Below, in pieces: positions 30,656 to 39,807 of a DNA stretch of 64,000 nucleotides. Under the pieces are notes generated by a model. It was not told where the DNA came from, searched no databases, and worked only from the letters and a program-made list of their open reading frames with translations. How positions within the stretch are numbered: the first letter of the stretch is position 1; the number at the start of each line of letters is the position of its first letter. The DNA lies in NCBI GenBank assembly GCA_038526915.1, contig JBCBGF010000006.1, forward strand, positions 1-64,000, written 5' to 3'. Source of the stretch: JBCBGF01 sp038526915 (GTDB lineage: Bacteria; Pseudomonadota; Alphaproteobacteria; Rhodobacterales; Rhodobacteraceae). Both the position numbers and the translations under genes were made by a program.

Positions 30656-31681
30656 ATGAGTGGCCTCTTCAAGGTGATCATAGCCGTCTTGGCAGGCGCG
30701 CTGGCCCTAAGCCCCCTGACGCCTGCGTTGGCACTTGAGCCGGTTGATGATTTCGGTCCCAATCCGGGCGCATTGGAGGCTTTCCTCCATCGCCCAGCGA
30801 ACGCCGCACCCGGGATGCCGATGGTGGTCGCCCTGCGCGGTTGTACGCAAAGCGCACGAGATTTCGATGCCGAGACGGGGTTGGTCGCGCTTGCCGATGA
30901 AACGCCGTTCCTTTTGCTGCTGCCACAACAGCGTGCCGAGAACATGGGGCGGCTCTGTTTTCGCTGGCATGATACCGACGATAACCAGGCGGGACGCGGC
31001 GAAAGCGCCTCGATCTTGCAGATGATCGACGCTGTGATCGCCGCCGAAGATGTCGATCCCGACCGGGTCTATGTCATGGGTCTGTCGGCGGGCGGGGGTA
31101 TGGCAGCAGTGATGCTGGCCAATTATCCCGACCGGTTTGCGGGCGGGGCTATCATTGCCGGCCCTCCCTATGGCTGCAATCGCTCAGTCAATGCGTTCGA
31201 CTGGTATTGGACGATGCTGCACCACAGCCCCTTTGCCCTTGATGGCGCAGACGCGGCCTATGCTTGTGGCCTGTTTACCTCGCCCGCGACGGATCGAAAC
31301 CCTGCGGAATGGGCCGAATTTGTTTTGGACGCCGCCCAGTTGATACCGGATGAATGGCCCCCTGTTTCACTTTGGATGGGCGCCAATGATGATGTTGTCG
31401 ATCCTGACAATCTTCGAGAACTCACCGAACAATGGACGGCGGTTCACGGGATCGATCTGATTGCGGACGAAGAGCACAGTGTGGGCGATGCGACGCGACG
31501 CGTTTATTTTGACGCGGAGGGAATGCCAAAGGTGGAAGCATGGGATGTCGGCACCCTAGGCCATGCCGTTCCCGTTGATCCAGACAGTGACACCTTTCCT
31601 TGTGGGGAGGTTGGCGAACACATGACGGATGTGAACCTGTGTGCGGTCGAACTCATCACTGAGTTTTGGAATTTGAAGTGA
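30656..31681 (+). CDS. secreted PHB-depolymerase-like esterase
   Basis: This is 341 aa. The signal peptide (VIIAVLAGALALSPLTPALA) is followed by an alpha/beta hydrolase resembling LpqC/PHB depolymerases. It shows MVVALRGCTQSARDFDAETG (oxyanion region), nucleophile Ser144 in GLSAGGGMA, an Asp region (SLWMGANDDVVDP) and GHAVPVDP supplying His. Such enzymes cleave short polyesters or feruloyl/acetyl esters; the substrate is unknown. TTGGAGA precedes the ATG. It converges with another hydrolase gene. Confidence 0.83.
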   Translation: MSGLFKVIIAVLAGALALSPLTPALALEPVDDFGPNPGALEAFLHRPANAAPGMPMVVALRGCTQSARDFDAETGLVALADETPFLLLLPQQRAENMGRLCFRWHDTDDNQAGRGESASILQMIDAVIAAEDVDPDRVYVMGLSAGGGMAAVMLANYPDRFAGGAIIAGPPYGCNRSVNAFDWYWTMLHHSPFALDGADAAYACGLFTSPATDRNPAEWAEFVLDAAQLIPDEWPPVSLWMGANDDVVDPDNLRELTEQWTAVHGIDLIADEEHSVGDATRRVYFDAEGMPKVEAWDVGTLGHAVPVDPDSDTFPCGEVGEHMTDVNLCAVELITEFWNLK

Positions 31682-31917
31682 GGACGTGTTAGCCCGGCGC
31701 TTTCTGGGTTTCTTTGGGCGGGTTGTTTCGGCCCAAACCAGACGTTGAGTGTGCTGCTTATTGTTGCATTGCAACTACCCCAAAGCAGTCTTTCATGGCG
31801 TCCGCAGCGCAAGCCCGCTTCGAGCCCAACCGGCTCATTCGCTAGAACGCAGCGAAGGTCTGCTTTCGTTTGTGTTCCATTCAATTTTGACGCCAGGAGC
31901 TTACCTTAAAGGCTGTC

Positions 31918-32952
31918 TCAGTTTTGCAAGCTCCAGGTGTTTGCACCCGTTTGCTCGAGATTAGGACGCTCGGAAGCAAGCAGGCCCTCATCGAGCAGAA
32001 TCCGGAGGTCATCGCCGACGCGTGAATTGTGAATGTGGTAAAGGTGACCACTTGCGCTTTCGTTGGGGATTGCGCTCACGTCGATGACTTCCACACCTGA
32101 CAAGGCGGTCACTTCGTTGCCAGCCTGCCCGAGCCGTGAATAACCGTGCAGTTGTTTTGATAGGGCCAAGGGCCGGTCTTCATCCGTGACGTAGACTGTG
32201 ATGCTTTCAACGATCGGGGTTATTCGGGGCAAAAGACGTGCGAAGATCTCGAAATCCACGTCTGGGGCCAACAGCACGATGTGACCCAGGCGGATCGTTG
32301 GCTCTCGGAAGGCGATTTCGTAGAGCGCCAGTGTGACCCCTCTTGCGCCGAGGCTGTGACCCAAAACATCCACCCGCTCCCCGGTGGCTGTGGCCGCGTT
32401 GAGTTCTATGATGACATCCGCAAGGTCGAGCACACTCCAATAGAGGTCCGCCTCGTCACGGGCGTAACTCGCGATATCGCCGTCCGAGGGCCAACTGAAC
32501 CAAAGCAATCGCCCTTCAAGCCCTGCATTCGTTTGCAGCATGGATGCGCGTCGGCAGCCCTTGTCGAAATCAATGAAGTAGCCATGAACAAACAGGGCTG
32601 GCGAGGCGGGCCTCACGGCATCGAGCAGGGCGTCGCGCGCCAGCGTTTGGTCGAGCACCTCGACGCGATCCACGCCCAACAGGTGCTCCCGCAAGAAGGC
32701 CGGGGCGGTGTCCAGAACCGGGTCGAGCGCTGCTGCGTCTAAGCGGTCAACGACGCACCAACCTGCGCTCAACCCACTGCGTTCATCGCCAAAGAACGCA
32801 CTTGGCCCTTCTCCGTCGCTGATGTTGCGCGACGTTACGAACGGCACGGTACTGGCGCCGTCTTCAGCGTGCAGCGTTACCGGCGCGACAAGGATTGCAG
32901 CCGCGATCAACGCCCGTGCCAACAGGGGCTTTGTTGTCTCCGAAAAGCTCAT
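31918..32952 (-). CDS. DUF900-type alpha/beta hydrolase, exported
   Basis: This is 344 aa with an N-terminal signal peptide (LARALIAAAILVAPVTLHA). The hydrolase core has ALFVHGYFIDFDKGCRRA and nucleophile Ser200 in VLGHSLGARG, then LLAPDVDFEIFARLL, the DUF900 pattern. It is predicted to be a serine hydrolase of unknown substrate in the periplasm. It starts 64 nt below the ion-channel gene and may be the last gene of the multicopper oxidase operon. Confidence 0.8.
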   Translation of the reverse strand: MSFSETTKPLLARALIAAAILVAPVTLHAEDGASTVPFVTSRNISDGEGPSAFFGDERSGLSAGWCVVDRLDAAALDPVLDTAPAFLREHLLGVDRVEVLDQTLARDALLDAVRPASPALFVHGYFIDFDKGCRRASMLQTNAGLEGRLLWFSWPSDGDIASYARDEADLYWSVLDLADVIIELNAATATGERVDVLGHSLGARGVTLALYEIAFREPTIRLGHIVLLAPDVDFEIFARLLPRITPIVESITVYVTDEDRPLALSKQLHGYSRLGQAGNEVTALSGVEVIDVSAIPNESASGHLYHIHNSRVGDDLRILLDEGLLASERPNLEQTGANTWSLQN

Positions 32953-33016
32953 GCGCCGTTCTATGCCCGGTAACCGAGCGTGGGACAAACCTGTATTGCG
33001 TAGCTCATTCTTGGGT

Positions 33017-33688
33017 TTATCCCTCTACCCACTTGTCACTCGGTAATGTCCGTCGCGTCGCGACGATCCCCGCGGAAAAGGCCCCAACGACCGACCCCAC
33101 AAGCAGCGCGATGTAGGTGAGCCCGACAATGGCCTCGAACACCGTCAGCATCTTCGCGGCGTCGGAAACTGGAACGATGTCCGACGCGCCGAGCGTCGTA
33201 AGCGTTGCGAAACTGTAGTAGAGCAGATCATACCTGCTGCTGACGCTGCCATCCGGCCCCAGAGCACCAGGATCAGCCTCCGTGATCAGCCCGAATGCGG
33301 CGGCAAAAAACAACCCGATCAGGATGTAGGTGCTTGCCGCGGCAAAGATCGTGTCGAACGTGACCCGCCCGAGGCTCAGCGTCATCGTGTGGAAGTATAG
33401 CGCCGTTGCGGCTGCGAAACAGATGGCGAATGCCGCGTTCTCGATATAGGCCGCTGTCGGATAGACCTCCTCAACGACAATGGCCGCCACAATGACCAGC
33501 GCGGCCGCGAAGGACCATAGGCGGAACCTGCGTTCAATCAGACCCTGAAGCGAGACCACCGCCAGCAACGTCGACACAAGAAGGCCATCGGTGAAGAGGC
33601 CGTCTCGGTCTTCAACAGGCAGAACCGGCACGAGCCAGAAGTTCAGGCCGAGCACCATGAACAACCAAAAGTTCAGGGACGTCATCAT
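33017..33688 (-). CDS. two-pore-type ion channel with atypical filter
   Basis: This is 223 aa with about six hydrophobic segments. The last two flank a pore loop YSFATLTTLGASDIVPV (filter at about residues 164-170). Ion_trans_2 K+ channels carry TxGYGD; here the aromatic Tyr and following Gly are replaced (TLGASD), so selectivity for K+ is doubtful. It starts 4 nt after the multicopper oxidase stop, implying cotranscription. The function may be cation leak or sensing at the membrane. Confidence 0.78.
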   Translation of the reverse strand: MMTSLNFWLFMVLGLNFWLVPVLPVEDRDGLFTDGLLVSTLLAVVSLQGLIERRFRLWSFAAALVIVAAIVVEEVYPTAAYIENAAFAICFAAATALYFHTMTLSLGRVTFDTIFAAASTYILIGLFFAAAFGLITEADPGALGPDGSVSSRYDLLYYSFATLTTLGASDIVPVSDAAKMLTVFEAIVGLTYIALLVGSVVGAFSAGIVATRRTLPSDKWVEG

Positions 33689-33692
33689 GGCG

Positions 33693-35162
33693 CTAGGTGA
33701 CGGTGAACTGTCCCATCATCCCGCAGTCTTCATGCTCCAGAATATGGCAGTGGTACATGTATGGCGCATCCACGGGCGCGTCATAGTCGAAGCGCACCAG
33801 GACCTCTGACCATCCCTCTTCGACATGGACCATGTCTTTCCAGCCCGCGGCGTAGGCTGGCGGTTCTGCACCGTTTTGGGTGAGGATGCGGAAGGAGCAA
33901 CCGTGGATGTGAAACGGATGCAGCATATCATCGACGCTGATGCGCCAGATCTCCGTGTCGCCCTTGGTTACCTCTTCATCGATGCGGTCCATGTTCATTG
34001 GCATGCCGTTTATCGCCATGGCGCCCGCGTTGCCGCAGAAGTTGTCCCAGGCGATGGCCAGCGCGGCGAGGTCGGCGCCTATGTCCATCTGCAACTCGAA
34101 GTCGCGCGTGACAGTGGCCTGTGACGGATCCGGCGGTGGCAGGGACGCTAGCGCATTCGGCATCGACCCAGTGAAGCCTGCTTCGCCCGTGCTGCTCAGC
34201 GTCAGGGCCGTCTGAGGCCCGTTGCCGAGTAGGCCGCCCAGGAACCCAAAGAGGCCTTCACCCTCCCCAAAGCCAACCATCAAGCTGTTGGTCTCGAAGG
34301 CCTGCATATCGACCAGCACTTCGTAGCGCTCTCCAGGGGACATGAAGATCGTCTCGGTCTCTACGGTCGAGGAGAGAAAGCCCCCTTCGCAGGCGATCAC
34401 ATTCAGCGGGCCGGTTTCCATGGAAAGCGTCAGGAACCGCGCGTTGCAGGCATTCAATATGCGCAACCGGACAAGACCGCTGGGCACCGCTTGCGCCACG
34501 GGGGCAAGTGTTCCGTTCACGATCAGCGTTTCGCCTTGATGGCCGTCTTCAAAGACTTCACCGGTCAACGTGTAAGTCATACGCCCGGCACCATCGAAGG
34601 CCTTGTCCTGCAACACCAGCGTGAAATCGTCGACGCCGTAGGTCTTGGGAAAATCCGCCGATAGGCTGGAATCATCCTCGACCAGCAGGATCCCGGCCAG
34701 CCCGTCATGGGTCTGCTGCGCCGTTCGGCCGTGCATGTGGGAATGGAACCAATTCATCGACGCGTTCTGCCCAATTGGCACGTCGGGCGACCATGTTGCC
34801 CCGGGTTCGATTTCTTGATGCGGCCCGCCATCCACCTCGCCCGGGATATGCAGGCCGTGCCAATGGATCGTTGTGACCTCATCGAGCGTGTTTACGACGT
34901 CCACGGCAAAGGTCTGGCCCTGTTTGACCCGGACGACCGGACCGAGATAGTCCGCATTGATGCCCAAGGTGTTGCTCAGCGCGCCGGTGCCAAAATCATG
35001 CTGGCTTGCGCCCAGGCGGAGTGCGTATCGCCCCCCGGGTTCCTCCATCAGGTCCGTCAGCGGAATGATCGGCAATGGGCGCGGGACGCCTTGCGCGTGG
35101 GCCAAGCCGGAGATCGCCGCCCCGAAGCTTGCAGAGCCGATCAGGAACTGGCGCCGGTTCAT
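33693..35162 (-). CDS. Tat-exported multicopper oxidase (CueO/SufI-like)
   Basis: This is 489 aa. The twin-arginine signal is NRRQFLIGSASFGAAI. Copper-binding motifs are complete and in order: HWHGLHIPG, WFHSHMHG, HPFHIHGCSF and HCHILEHEDCGMMGQF, the last containing the type 1 Cu Cys-His-Met set. These four motifs define a three-domain laccase/cuprous oxidase. The likely role is oxidation of Cu(I) or Fe(II), or of phenolic substrates, in the periplasm. It lacks a long Met-rich insertion like that of CueO. It overlaps the small membrane gene upstream by 4 nt, in an operon with a putative regulator palindrome. Confidence 0.92.
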   Translation of the reverse strand: MNRRQFLIGSASFGAAISGLAHAQGVPRPLPIIPLTDLMEEPGGRYALRLGASQHDFGTGALSNTLGINADYLGPVVRVKQGQTFAVDVVNTLDEVTTIHWHGLHIPGEVDGGPHQEIEPGATWSPDVPIGQNASMNWFHSHMHGRTAQQTHDGLAGILLVEDDSSLSADFPKTYGVDDFTLVLQDKAFDGAGRMTYTLTGEVFEDGHQGETLIVNGTLAPVAQAVPSGLVRLRILNACNARFLTLSMETGPLNVIACEGGFLSSTVETETIFMSPGERYEVLVDMQAFETNSLMVGFGEGEGLFGFLGGLLGNGPQTALTLSSTGEAGFTGSMPNALASLPPPDPSQATVTRDFELQMDIGADLAALAIAWDNFCGNAGAMAINGMPMNMDRIDEEVTKGDTEIWRISVDDMLHPFHIHGCSFRILTQNGAEPPAYAAGWKDMVHVEEGWSEVLVRFDYDAPVDAPYMYHCHILEHEDCGMMGQFTVT

Positions 35163-35359
35163 GCAACCTGCTCCGCCTGATGTGCGGTCTTGCCGGGTTT
35201 CGCAAAGACGTCACTCAGCGTGACTGCAACCATGGCAATCGCTCCGACCAATGCGGCAATGCCCAGGACGGCCAGGCCCACGCTCGCAGAGACCCCCAGC
35301 AGCGCGAGGCCAAACAAGATGGCGAGCGCGTTCAGGATCACGGTCTTGAGACGGGTCAT
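35159..35359 (-). CDS. small membrane protein heading the multicopper oxidase operon
   Basis: This 66-aa protein has two hydrophobic segments (about 8-30 and 30-50; LNALAILFGLALLGVSASVGLAVLG) and a polar tail. GAAAGGAAC precedes the ATG. Its stop overlaps the oxidase start, indicating coupling. No family is recognised. A palindromic regulator site lies 68 nt upstream. Confidence 0.72.
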   Translation of the reverse strand: MTRLKTVILNALAILFGLALLGVSASVGLAVLGIAALVGAIAMVAVTLSDVFAKPGKTAHQAEQVA

Positions 35360-35426
35360 GGCTGTTCCTTTCGTCGTTTGATGAAAGGAATATGCGGATC
35401 GTGTTTTTCCTGTGCCTGACCCGAGC

Positions 35427-35442
35427 CTTACAGTTTTGTAAG
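35427..35442. promoter_or_regulatory. putative response-regulator binding palindrome, copy 1
   Basis: CTTACA-N4-TGTAAG, a perfect 6-bp inverted repeat, lies across the stop codon of the histidine kinase and 68 nt upstream of the small membrane/oxidase operon. An equivalent site precedes the reductase operon. Confidence 0.75.
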
Positions 35443-36714
35443 TTTCGGAAATTCCACAGTCACCTCCAGGCCCTTTCCGTGCGGACCGTCGGAAAGGACA
35501 AGCGTGGCGTCATGGAGACCGGCAATGGCATTGACCAGTGACAACCCCAGACCGAAGCCAGCGTTTTGGCGGGTCGTTTCACTTTGGTAGAGCGGTAGAA
35601 GAACCTTGTCGCGATCCTCAAAAGGGATCCCAGGACCTTGATCGGACAAGACCATACGGCGACCGTGGACCTGCAGTGAAATGATTTGCTCATCCGCGCC
35701 GTAGCGCAGCGCGTTCTGGATTAGGTTGGCCACGAGTTGGATGAGCATGTCGCGGTCGCCGTCCACCGTTTCGGGTGCGGTCATCTTCATTTCAAGGGAT
35801 TGCCCCGCATCCTCGACAACTGGGCCAAACGCAGCGCTTACATCCTCAACAATGTCCCGAAGGTCTACAGGGCGAAACGCATCGCGCCCGGCACCGCTTT
35901 CGATCCGTGAAAGGCGCAGGAGGGCCTCAAACGTGCCCGTTATCCGGTCGATCTCTTCGAGCGCCTTATCCAGAACGTCCGGGTCAACGCGCCGCCCATG
36001 CTCAACGACCTCGGTCAGGCTGCTCTCAAGGCCCCCACGCAGCCTGGCAAGGGGTGTTCTCAGGTCATGCGCGATGTTCGAGGATTGCACACGAAGCTGC
36101 GTCATTGCATGGCCGAGGCGTTCGGTCGTCAGATCAATGCGATTGGCCAGTAGCGCCAGATCGTCCGTTCCTTCCAAGGCAATCGGTTGATCAAACGATC
36201 CGCTGGCCACCCGCACCAGACCTGCGTTGAGCCGGTCCAACCGCGACTGTCCGCGGTGCGCCAACCAAAGCCCTGCAACGACCGTGCTGAAGAGCGTCGC
36301 AAGTAAACTGAGCTGCATCCCAGCAGCTAGAATATCCCTGAGCTCTTCTTGCCGCTCCACATCTTCGCCGAGCAGGATCTGCCCCCCCTCCATCGACCTG
36401 AGAAGGAACCGTGTTTCGTGGTTTTCTCGGCCGACGTCCCGCGTGTCAAAACCATCAGGTCTTTCGGTTTCGACAAGGGCGGCACTCTGGCCTGGCGCAG
36501 GGTCTGGCAGACCCTCTCCGGCCTCGATGGCCGATACAGCGGCCTCCATACGCATCACCAACCGCTCATCGACGGCGCGCAACATTTCGTGCCGCACCAA
36601 CCAGTAGGTTCCCCCCAGCCCCAAAACGGAGATCAGCACGAACAAGGCTAGGAGCAAACCGGTTTGCCGCACCGCCGACAGACGTGAGAGCTCCCTAAGC
36701 CGGTTCAAAAACAT
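35428..36714 (-). CDS. membrane sensor histidine kinase
   Basis: This is 428 aa with two membrane segments (about 16-38 and 130-150) enclosing a roughly 90-residue periplasmic sensor. A HAMP domain follows (LNAGLVRVASGSFDQPI), then HisKA with NIAHDLRTPLARLRG, and an ATPase with LVANLIQNALRYG, SDQGPGIPFED and GFGLGLSLV. All catalytic boxes are intact. Its start overlaps the response regulator gene by 20 nt. Context with an oxidase and a ferric reductase suggests it senses metal or redox stress; no direct ligand motif is visible. Confidence 0.9.
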   Translation of the reverse strand: MFLNRLRELSRLSAVRQTGLLLALFVLISVLGLGGTYWLVRHEMLRAVDERLVMRMEAAVSAIEAGEGLPDPAPGQSAALVETERPDGFDTRDVGRENHETRFLLRSMEGGQILLGEDVERQEELRDILAAGMQLSLLATLFSTVVAGLWLAHRGQSRLDRLNAGLVRVASGSFDQPIALEGTDDLALLANRIDLTTERLGHAMTQLRVQSSNIAHDLRTPLARLRGGLESSLTEVVEHGRRVDPDVLDKALEEIDRITGTFEALLRLSRIESGAGRDAFRPVDLRDIVEDVSAAFGPVVEDAGQSLEMKMTAPETVDGDRDMLIQLVANLIQNALRYGADEQIISLQVHGRRMVLSDQGPGIPFEDRDKVLLPLYQSETTRQNAGFGLGLSLVNAIAGLHDATLVLSDGPHGKGLEVTVEFPKLTKL

Positions 36715-37372
36715 ACCCGGTGCCGCGGATGTTTCTGATCAGTGTGTCGCCAAACGGTTTCTCGATCTTTCCCCGCAACCGGCTTATATGGGTTTCGACG
36801 ACACTCGTCGTGGGGTCGAAGTTCATGTCCCAAACGGTCTCAAGCAACATGGTCCGCGTCTGAACGCGTCCCTTTGCGCGCATGAATACCTCCAGCAGCA
36901 GAAACTCCTTGGGGTTCAGATCGATCGACTTCCCCTGCCGCGTGCAGGTCCGCTTGTGCAGATCGAGCGTGATGTCGCCCGCGGTGAGTTGCGACGTGTC
37001 CTGTGTCTGACCGCTCCCGCGACGTCCAAGGATTTCGACGCGCGCCAGGAGTTCGCTGAAGGCAAAGGGCTTTGTCAGATAGTCGTCCGCCCCGGAGGTC
37101 AGCCCTTCCACCCGGGCCTCCACCTCGCCAAGCGCCGTAAGGAAAATGGCAGGCGCCCCGACTTTTGCCTGCCGCAGAGCTTTGACGACAGAAAGACCAT
37201 CAAGCCCCGGCACCATGCGATCCAGGATCAGGACGTCATATTCCTGTCCCATGGCGGCAACCAGGGCGTCCTTGCCATCCGCAAAGAGATCAACGACGTG
37301 CCCCGCTTCGCGCAGGCCCTTCGCCGCCCAAGGGCCGAGCGATGTATCATCCTCAAGAACCAGCAGGCGCAT
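36695..37372 (-). CDS. OmpR-family response regulator
   Basis: This is 225 aa. The receiver has D51 in LILDRMVPGLDG, the Thr in IFLTALGE and the Lys in LTKPFAF. A winged-helix DNA-binding domain follows (RTMLLETVWDMNFDPTTSVVETHISRLRGKIE). It overlaps the reductase and kinase genes by 20 nt at each end, so the three are one operon. It is the obvious candidate to bind the CTTACA-N4-TGTAAG sites. Confidence 0.92.
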   Translation of the reverse strand: MRLLVLEDDTSLGPWAAKGLREAGHVVDLFADGKDALVAAMGQEYDVLILDRMVPGLDGLSVVKALRQAKVGAPAIFLTALGEVEARVEGLTSGADDYLTKPFAFSELLARVEILGRRGSGQTQDTSQLTAGDITLDLHKRTCTRQGKSIDLNPKEFLLLEVFMRAKGRVQTRTMLLETVWDMNFDPTTSVVETHISRLRGKIEKPFGDTLIRNIRGTGYVFEPA

Positions 37373-38687
37373 AGCTTAGGTCCCTTGTTTTGATCATCTT
37401 CCCATGTGCGCGCTCCAGCAAAGGGCGTCCTACATAGACAAAGTCACTCAAACCATATGCGCCCCTGAAATCGAAGCGTTCGGAGTGAGTTTTCCCGCTT
37501 TTGTCTGCCTGCTCCCAAGAGGCGGTTACCATGGATTTCAGCCGCTCCGGGCCGCACACATAAAGCTCAGCCTCAGCTGCGCTTTCCAGTACCACTTTTG
37601 CGAAATGCTGCGACGTCATACGCATAGCGTCTTCGTCATTGAATACGATGAGGTTTACCTGGGGAAGCCGCGCTGCGTGCGCCTCAACGTCTTTTATGCC
37701 CCCTGCGGAAGCATGTGATTTGACGCAAAAGACAAGCGTCACACACGCACCGTCATCCGGCTCCATGTGCTGGAGAGCGGCGAGAAAGGGCGTTATTCCG
37801 ACGCCACCTGCGACCCAGACCTGAGGTTTCCGCCGGCGCTCTGTCTTCGGCAGAAATCGCCCCACACCACCGCTAACGCGAAGCTGATCGCCCGGCTTCA
37901 CATTGGAAACGAACGCATCGGTCCAATCGCCAGTTGACCGGATGATAAACCGCCTTGACGTGGCGTCGCCGCCCGCAATGGTAAAGGGATGCGCCTCGGC
38001 ACGCGCATGGTTTTCCGCTAGGGTCGCAAACTGACCGGGCCGGAAAGGCGGAAGGTCCGAGGTTGACCGCAGCGTAACGTCGACGCCGCCCGAGAAATTC
38101 CGAACCGTTTCAACCGTGGCGAGGCGCGTTGGTGAAAGCTTCCGGCGGAGCGTCTGGCCCCAGGCAACCAACCCGATGACGGACACGACCGCCATGAGGG
38201 TCCACGGAGCCGCCCCCACCGCCAAGGGGCTAGCGACGAAGAACGTATGGTATGCCGCCAGAACGAAGATTGGCCCCATCAGCATGTGGCTCGCCTTCCA
38301 CAGATGGTATGGAATGGCACGCACAAGTGCCGCAGCCGTTAGTACCAAAAGGCCGATGGCCGCGATGGTCCCAACATTCTCGCCGCTTTCCGCCAACACG
38401 GGCAACACACCGGCACCGACCGATGATGCAAGCGCCCAGTGGATCAATGCACCAGCCACGGCGAGAAAACCCAACCACCGATGCGCCACATAGGATTTGT
38501 CCGGCCCGCCCATGGCCTGGTCCACGATGCGCCACCTCGCAGCGAGGATGAGGGTCAGGGCCATCGATGACATGGACACCGCGCCAAAACCCGCGGGCAG
38601 TATGTTGGCGATCGGCACAAACGGTGCAACGACGGCGATGTGGACCAGAATAAATGCGGTTGCGAGGGCAAGTGACAGCTTTGACAT
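37353..38687 (-). CDS. ferric-reductase-like transmembrane flavoprotein
   Basis: This is 444 aa. Six membrane segments occupy residues 1-190 with heme-ligand-like histidines (AHRWLGFLAVAGALIHWAL, HLWKASH). An FAD-binding barrel follows (FRPGQFATLAENHARAEAHPFTIAG), then an NAD-binding domain (VWVAGGVGITPFLAAL, ELYVCGPERL). Architecture is that of FRE/NOX-type reductases, moving electrons from NAD(P)H across the membrane to metal or a quinone. It heads the operon with the two-component pair, and a regulator palindrome lies 65 nt upstream. Confidence 0.88.
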   Translation of the reverse strand: MSKLSLALATAFILVHIAVVAPFVPIANILPAGFGAVSMSSMALTLILAARWRIVDQAMGGPDKSYVAHRWLGFLAVAGALIHWALASSVGAGVLPVLAESGENVGTIAAIGLLVLTAAALVRAIPYHLWKASHMLMGPIFVLAAYHTFFVASPLAVGAAPWTLMAVVSVIGLVAWGQTLRRKLSPTRLATVETVRNFSGGVDVTLRSTSDLPPFRPGQFATLAENHARAEAHPFTIAGGDATSRRFIIRSTGDWTDAFVSNVKPGDQLRVSGGVGRFLPKTERRRKPQVWVAGGVGITPFLAALQHMEPDDGACVTLVFCVKSHASAGGIKDVEAHAARLPQVNLIVFNDEDAMRMTSQHFAKVVLESAAEAELYVCGPERLKSMVTASWEQADKSGKTHSERFDFRGAYGLSDFVYVGRPLLERAHGKMIKTRDLSYAPAGS

Positions 38688-39377
38688 GAGGACGTCCTAG
38701 ATTGGGATGTCCATGACGTAGGGGGTTATCCTCACCCCCAATGCTCCCGGAACTTACAGATTTGTAAGCCAGCAAAGTCCCACAAAGGACGAACTGCTAT
38801 GTGTTGGCATTGGTCGGTGAACAAAAAGAGTGATGGCTCCGGCTATAGCCGATGGCCTATGCCAATCGCCTGCCACCACCAATTCCAAGCGGTTCCCCCA
38901 CTTTTGTCCGATTCAGCGTCGCAAAAGCGTTGACTGGGCCAAGGAGGCCCTTGCTCATACCTCCTTGGTGTCTGCCAAGTGCGTTTGAGAGCCGCGACAG
39001 CGACCGTCTTCTCGAAAGCAGACACTCGTTTGAAGGCTGCTTTGTCCGCAAAGCCATCCTCTGCCGCCTTCACAAGCGTCACAAGTCCCACTGAAACCGT
39101 CGGATGTCCGCTCTAAACCCAAAGCCGACCTTGATCGCGGGCGTTAGATGCTGCGGCGCAGCCCGTCATATAGGAGACATTCGCTGCAGGCGCACGGCCA
39201 GGGCTAAAGCCAAATCACAGATCGCGGCCCTCTGTAGACCTTCGGCCTACCTTCAAGCTTCTGCGTTCGCAGCCCGCTTTGCAGTCATTCGCTGCAAGCG
39301 CATAATTGAAGCTTGCTTGAACTCACTGATCGCGAAATGAAGCCAACCGTTGGAGAGAAGTCGCAATGACTGCCGTT
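38688..39377. other. 690-bp gene-free region with repeat-like sequence
   Basis: Apart from the palindrome at 38753 the region contains no convincing gene. Around 39100-39200 it carries GATGTCCGCT, GCAGCCCGTCAT and AGGAGACATTCGCTGC segments. The last is found again at about 41064-41100, indicating a dispersed intergenic repeat or decayed DNA. Confidence 0.5.
38753..38768. promoter_or_regulatory. putative response-regulator binding palindrome, copy 2
   Basis: CTTACA-N4-TGTAAG is identical in both half-sites to the copy at 35427 and lies at almost the same distance (65 nt) from the start of the reductase-regulator-kinase operon. Confidence 0.78.
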
Positions 39378-39794
39378 CTAAGCAGCTCGTATGCGATTGT
39401 TGCGGGCGTTGTGTTCCAGTTCTGCCAAACCCAACAGCTCCAGCGTCGGGCCAACGTAGTTTGCGAAGCGCCCTCGATATCCCTTGCGCAACCCGTAGTA
39501 GCCGCCAACCGGATTGCTGTCAGAGCGCGCCCAGTCTTCCAATGTGCCTGGTTGCGTTGGTTTGCCCTCATCCGCATTGCCAAGGGGCATCCAATCGCCA
39601 TGCGCCTTCAGCATTGCATGGGCGTCCTCAAGTGCCCGGAGTTGATACGACAACCTCGTTTTGCCGACTTGGACAACCAAAGCTGGAGGATCGTTTGCCT
39701 CATCCTTCCAGACTTGGAATTCTGACGTCAGAGGCGGTGTCTTCAGGACCCAAGGATCTTCTTCGGTGCCAGAGCCATAGACAACTTCATTCAT
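39378..39794 (-). CDS. conserved protein of unknown function (DUF6855-like)
   Basis: This is 138 aa beginning MNEVVYGSGTEEDPWVLKTPP, with LEDAHAMLKAHGDWMPLGNADEGKP, NPVGGYYGLRKGYRGRFANYVGP and a terminal HNARNNRIRA. I recall this as a conserved small family next to SRPBCC and WYL genes; the DUF number is from memory and uncertain. It is encoded 13 nt downstream of the SRPBCC gene, so they are cotranscribed. No catalytic motif is evident. Confidence 0.65.
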   Translation of the reverse strand: MNEVVYGSGTEEDPWVLKTPPLTSEFQVWKDEANDPPALVVQVGKTRLSYQLRALEDAHAMLKAHGDWMPLGNADEGKPTQPGTLEDWARSDSNPVGGYYGLRKGYRGRFANYVGPTLELLGLAELEHNARNNRIRAA

Positions 39795-39807
39795 CGTTTT
39801 CTGCCTT

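Noticed and set aside
38230..38775. 181-aa minus-strand frame over the ferric reductase start
   Set aside because: It is an alternative frame of the reductase gene, whose membrane and FAD/NAD motifs are clear.
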